Source: Crocinitomicaceae bacterium (GTDB lineage Bacteria; Bacteroidota; Bacteroidia; Flavobacteriales_D; Crocinitomicaceae). Taken from it: a DNA stretch of 33,330 bases. The stretch lies in NCBI GenBank assembly GCA_023268965.1, contig JALRJE010000100.1, forward strand, positions 1 through 33,330. The letters run 5' to 3'. Both the position numbers and the translations under genes were made by a program. Below the pieces are notes generated by a model. The model had not been told where the DNA came from. It worked only from the letters and a program-made list of their open reading frames with translations, and searched no databases. Below, in pieces: positions 30,974 through 33,330 of this stretch (positions within the stretch are counted from its first letter, which is position 1; every line of letters begins with the position of its first letter).

Positions 30974-31855
30974 TTACAAATGCGTATTTTGAAGAAATAA
31001 TTGATAGATAACCCCATCTGACAAGCCGATCCTTGGAACGACTAATGAGGTTTGCTTGAGCGCAGTTAGTGCGGCAATGTAAATAGTAAGGGCCGGCACG
31101 AGAACATCTGCTCTGTCCGGCTTGAGCTGAAACTTAGCACAACGCTCCTCTAGACTTAAGTTCGATAAAGCGGTATTTAATTCTTGAAGTTGGTTGATAT
31201 TCAGGGTGTCTTTTTGCTGAGGTGCAATCATTTTTAGTGCTCTGTTAATGTTGCCACCTGTTGCATAAATCGTATGCTCCTCATCTAGCAGCACATGGCT
31301 AGCAATCCATTCGGAGAGTTCAGACCAAGAATTTTGATGGGTTTTTCCTTTTAATATCCGCAACGTACCTAGATCAAAAGAACGTGCCGCCACTTTCTGA
31401 CCGTGCTCAAAAACACTGATTTCAGTGCTGCCGCCTCCTACATCTACCACCACAAATTGCTGAAGGCGCTGCAGATTCAAAAGCTCAAAAGAATTAAAAA
31501 TCAATTGGGCTTCTTCGTCGCCAGAGATGATGTCGATTTCAACCCCTGTTTGTTGTTGGATTTGTTTGGTAATTTTCTTTGCGTTTTCTGCTTCTCTCAT
31601 TGCGGAGGTAGCAACTGCCCTTAAAAATTGAACGTGGTGCGTTTGACATAGTAATTTAAAAGCATGAATAGAGTGCTGAAATTGAAGGGCTTTCCTTGCA
31701 CTTATTTTACCTTTATCAAACACCTCGTCACCAAGGCGCAATGGAACGCGATAATAGGCTATTTTTTGAAACTGAATACGTCCAGCTATTTGGCTTACAT
31801 TAGCGATAAGTAGCCTTGCGGCATTGGTTCCGATGTCGATTGCAGCAAAAGTCAT
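30974..31855 (-). CDS. Ppx/GppA family phosphatase (exopolyphosphatase-like)
   Basis: A 293-residue member of the Ppx/GppA branch of the ASKHA ATPase-like fold, acting on polyphosphate and/or pppGpp. Conserved loops are AAIDIGTNAARLLI (phosphate 1), VVDVGGGSTEISVF (phosphate 2), the central VATSAMREAENA segment, and DVLVPALTIY near the end. It is shorter than the two-domain E. coli enzymes and matches the compact single-module form common in Bacteroidota. The start is placed at 31855 (MTFAAIDIG), six codons downstream of another ATG (31873). A strong promoter lies over that upstream ATG, so it would not be in the transcript. hisS follows after 2 nt. Confidence 0.92.
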   Translation of the reverse strand: MTFAAIDIGTNAARLLIANVSQIAGRIQFQKIAYYRVPLRLGDEVFDKGKISARKALQFQHSIHAFKLLCQTHHVQFLRAVATSAMREAENAKKITKQIQQQTGVEIDIISGDEEAQLIFNSFELLNLQRLQQFVVVDVGGGSTEISVFEHGQKVAARSFDLGTLRILKGKTHQNSWSELSEWIASHVLLDEEHTIYATGGNINRALKMIAPQQKDTLNINQLQELNTALSNLSLEERCAKFQLKPDRADVLVPALTIYIAALTALKQTSLVVPRIGLSDGVIYQLFLQNTHL

Positions 31856-31860
31856 GGACA

Positions 31861-31893
31861 CAAAATTAAACATTGCCTATTGCAAACCACAAA
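31861..31893 (-). promoter_or_regulatory. Bacteroidota-type promoter for ppx-hisS
   Basis: On the minus strand TTTG (31893-31890) and TAATTTTG (31868-31861) are separated by 21 nt, a full match to TTTG-N19-21-TAnnTTTG. The -7 box ends 5 nt before the ATG at 31855, so the transcript should have almost no leader. Confidence 0.75.
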
Positions 31894-31909
31894 AAAATTC
31901 GTTTATTTG
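31880..31909 (+). promoter_or_regulatory. Candidate promoter for the yqgE-like gene
   Basis: TTG at 31880-31882 and TTTATTTG at 31902-31909 are 19 nt apart; the -7 box has one mismatch (T for A at position 2). The ATG at 31921 is 11 nt downstream. The region overlaps the divergent ppx promoter. Confidence 0.35.
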
Positions 31910-31920
31910 TTGGTAAGTCT

Positions 31921-32502
31921 ATGAAGATACGAGCGCAACACGTTTTTAAAACCAAAGAAACACCAAAACAAGGTGCGCTTCTTCTATCTGAACCGCACCT
32001 CACAGATGCCTTCTTTCAGCGCGCTGCCATTCTTCTGGTCAAACATGAAAAAGAAGACAGTTTTGGCCTAGTGCTCAATCATCCTTCCGACCTTCTTCTA
32101 AGCGATCTTTTTGAACACATCGAATTAGATCTTCCTATTTTTAATGGCGGGCCAGTTGCTCAAGAACAACTTTTCTATCTGCATCGTTTCTCTTCCATTT
32201 CAGGTGCGATTCAAGTAACAGACCATCTCTTTTTTGGTGGTGACTGGAAAGAAGTTCTTTTAAACGCGCACGCTGTGCCAAAGCCTAAAGAGTATCTTCG
32301 CTTGTTTGCTGGTTATTCCGGTTGGGGTGCTACACAACTTTCTTCTGAAATTGCCGATCGCGCATGGATATGCACTGCTCAGTTCAAAGACACTCAACTC
32401 TTCAAAGAACACCCTACAGAACTCTGGAGAAAATGTTTACTCCAACAAGGGCCAGAGCTTGCGTTGTTTGCGCATTTCCCGTTGAATGTCTCCGATAATT
32501 AA
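31921..32502 (+). CDS. YqgE/AlgH family protein (UPF0301)
   Basis: A 193-residue UPF0301 protein, predicted cytoplasmic. Family signatures are GALLLSEPHLTDAFFQRAAILLVKHE, FGLVLNHPS, IFNGGPVAQEQLFYLH, FGGDWKEVL and LRLFAGYSGWGATQL. The molecular function is unknown; the name AlgH comes from an alginate regulation link in Pseudomonas and does not imply that role here. The start at 31921 (MKIRAQHVF) is chosen over an in-frame ATG at 31873, which would add a 16-residue basic extension and lies upstream of the candidate promoter. A small terminator follows the stop codon. Confidence 0.92.
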   Translation: MKIRAQHVFKTKETPKQGALLLSEPHLTDAFFQRAAILLVKHEKEDSFGLVLNHPSDLLLSDLFEHIELDLPIFNGGPVAQEQLFYLHRFSSISGAIQVTDHLFFGGDWKEVLLNAHAVPKPKEYLRLFAGYSGWGATQLSSEIADRAWICTAQFKDTQLFKEHPTELWRKCLLQQGPELALFAHFPLNVSDN

Positions 32503-32523
32503 GTGTTCAAAGCACTTGTTTTT
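32501..32523 (+). terminator. Probable rho-independent terminator of the yqgE-like gene
   Basis: AAGTGTT (32501-32507) pairs with AAGCACTT (ending 32517, including one G-T pair) around a three-base loop and is followed by GTTTTT to 32523. The stem begins at the stop codon. It is weaker than the two other terminators in the window and overlaps the rpsA -33 element. Confidence 0.55.
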
Positions 32524-32545
32524 CAAGTAATTATTACTACCTTTG
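32516..32545 (+). promoter_or_regulatory. Bacteroidota-type promoter for rpsA
   Basis: TTG at 32516-32518 and TACCTTTG at 32538-32545 are separated by 19 nt, matching TTG-N19-TAnnTTTG. The rpsA ATG is at 32641, so the predicted leader is about 90 nt, much longer than for the other promoters in this window. Confidence 0.75.
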
Positions 32546-32565
32546 CACCTCATTTTAAGTGCGTT

Positions 32566-32614
32566 CCCTGAACACGCCAATTCTTTTTGTTTAACAACTT
32601 TCTAATATTCAGGG
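32566..32614 (+). promoter_or_regulatory. Potential stem in the rpsA leader
   Basis: CCCTGAA (32566-32572) can pair with TTCAGGG (32608-32614), enclosing an A/T-rich 35-nt loop inside the predicted rpsA leader. The sequence CGCCAA also occurs both at 32575-32580 and directly before the start codon (32635-32640). A regulatory role, for example autoregulation by S1, is only a possibility. Confidence 0.3.
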
Positions 32615-32640
32615 TGTTAGAGATACAAATTTAACGCCAA

Positions 32641-33330
32641 ATGGCAAAACACATTGAACCGCAGGGATCTGCAGATTTTGATTGGGAAGCACTCCAATTG
32701 GATGGCTACAATCAAGTAGAACGCTCCGAACTCGGAGATCGCTACGAAAACACCCTTACTTCTATCATGGAAAAAGAAGTTATTCAAGGGACCGTTGTTA
32801 TGCTCAACAAAAAAGAAGTAATCATCAATATTGGTTACAAATCTGAAGGTGTTGTTGCAGCAAACGAATTTCGCTACAATCCAGACCTCAAAGCTGGCGA
32901 TGTCGTAGATATCTACGTCGATTGCCTCGAAGACAAGACAGGTCAGCTGATTGTCTCTCACCGCACCGCGCGCATGCACAGTGCTTGGATCCGTGTGAAC
33001 GACGTACTTCGTACAGGTGAAATCATTACAGGCTTTGTTAAATGTCGTACCAAAGGCGGTTTAATTGTCGATGTTTTCGGCATTGAAGCATTCTTACCGG
33101 GTTCACAAATTGACGTTAAGCCAATCCGTGACTACGATATCTATGTTGGTAAAAACATGGAATTCAAAGTTGTTAAAATCAACGAAGGAAAGCATGACGC
33201 CGCATTTGAAGTTTTTCAAATTGATGAACAAAAGCAGCAGCAGCGGGCACTCCCAGTCGCTACTTTACGCGGAGAAGCTTTGGGTCAACTTTCGGCCTCG
33301 ACGGAGCTGTCGGGCAAAAAAATTGTAAGT
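32641..33330 (+). CDS. rpsA: 30S ribosomal protein S1 (5' part, runs off the window; last ~140 nt anomalous)
   Basis: The reading frame opens at 32641 and stays open to the window end (230 codons, partial). Residues 1-182 match S1: an acidic start with DFDWEALQL, a first S1 repeat (about 50-110; VIQGTVVMLNKKEVIINIGYKSEG), and a second repeat (about 125-180; GEIITGFVKCRTKGGLIVDVFGIEAFLPGS, then FKVVKIN). After N181-E182 the protein no longer matches the highly conserved continuation (N-x-VVS-x-x-x-x-IE in E. coli and Bacteroidota S1), although fragments such as EQKQQQ and GKKIVS look like displaced pieces of it. This suggests small insertions and deletions in the final ~140 nt. S1 binds mRNA and the 30S subunit to help initiate translation. 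Confidence 0.9.
   Translation, partial: MAKHIEPQGSADFDWEALQLDGYNQVERSELGDRYENTLTSIMEKEVIQGTVVMLNKKEVIINIGYKSEGVVAANEFRYNPDLKAGDVVDIYVDCLEDKTGQLIVSHRTARMHSAWIRVNDVLRTGEIITGFVKCRTKGGLIVDVFGIEAFLPGSQIDVKPIRDYDIYVGKNMEFKVVKINEGKHDAAFEVFQIDEQKQQQRALPVATLRGEALGQLSASTELSGKKIVS

Noticed and set aside
32617-32979. A 120-codon minus-strand frame at the rpsA 5' end
   Set aside because: It is antisense to clear S1 sequence.
33065-33328. Plus-strand frame in the +1 register near the window end
   Set aside because: The frame starting at 32641 encodes S1 through this region; the alternative is out of register. Indels near the end may have lengthened it by chance.
1-33330. tRNA, rRNA, CRISPR, insertion sequence, prophage or replication origin
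   Set aside because: No intergenic gap exceeds about 160 nt. None holds a cloverleaf, a spaced direct-repeat array, transposase remnants or a cluster of DnaA boxes; the single TGTGGAGAA near 15635 is insufficient.

Overview
The window looks like chromosomal DNA of a Bacteroidota member, most likely in or near Flavobacteriales. Three things point there. Two large secreted proteins end in the gliding-motility/type IX secretion C-terminal domain (CHU_C type). At least ten genes carry the Bacteroidota -7 promoter box TAnnTTTG, several with TTG/TTTG about 19-21 nt upstream, and there are few Shine-Dalgarno-like sites. The protein families are also typical: S8 and M13 peptidases, long-form IspH, DUF2795, and S1 of Bacteroidota type. 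I see no tRNA, rRNA, CRISPR array, insertion sequence, integrase or prophage gene. Coding density is high and no gap exceeds about 160 nt.

Layout. 1-3.4 kb (+): a class I aminotransferase, long-form IspH and a PduO-type cobalamin adenosyltransferase form a probable operon. A DUF2795 protein with its own promoter follows and ends at a strong hairpin terminator. 3.4-8.8 kb (-): two co-transcribed secreted proteins, an L-type lectin/Ig-like/PKD/CHU_C protein and a glycine-rich/Ig-like/CHU_C protein. 8.9-12.9 kb (+): a tightly coupled zwf-pgl-edd operon, the upper Entner-Doudoroff branch without eda. 12.9-15.6 kb (-): a TerC-family membrane protein and an S8 subtilase with an unusually large insertion. 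15.7-16.7 kb (+): thioredoxin reductase. 16.7-19.4 kb (-): an S9 prolyl-oligopeptidase-type peptidase and a GNAT acetyltransferase. 19.4-20.8 kb (+): an FkbM methyltransferase overlapping a small lipoprotein gene. 20.8-23.2 kb (-): ABC ATPase, ABC-2 permease and LolA-like protein, translationally coupled. 23.3-25.0 kb (-): thiolase and an SRPBCC protein. 25.0-29.6 kb (+): VWA membrane protein, ElaA-like acetyltransferase and M13 lipoprotein peptidase. 29.6-31.9 kb (-): Ppx/GppA and HisS. 31.9-33.3 kb (+): YqgE/AlgH and the 5' part of rpsA, which runs off the window.

Most of the window is housekeeping metabolism mixed with envelope and secreted-protein functions. I found no convincing new multi-gene system. 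The points most worth a second look are: the last ~140 bp of rpsA, where the protein stops matching S1 although the frame stays open; two promoters so close to their start codons that the mRNAs should be leaderless (VWA gene and ppx); the A-B-A-B repeat of the lectin protein; the insertion in the subtilase; the ABC/LolA-like cassette; and the long rpsA leader with a potential hairpin.
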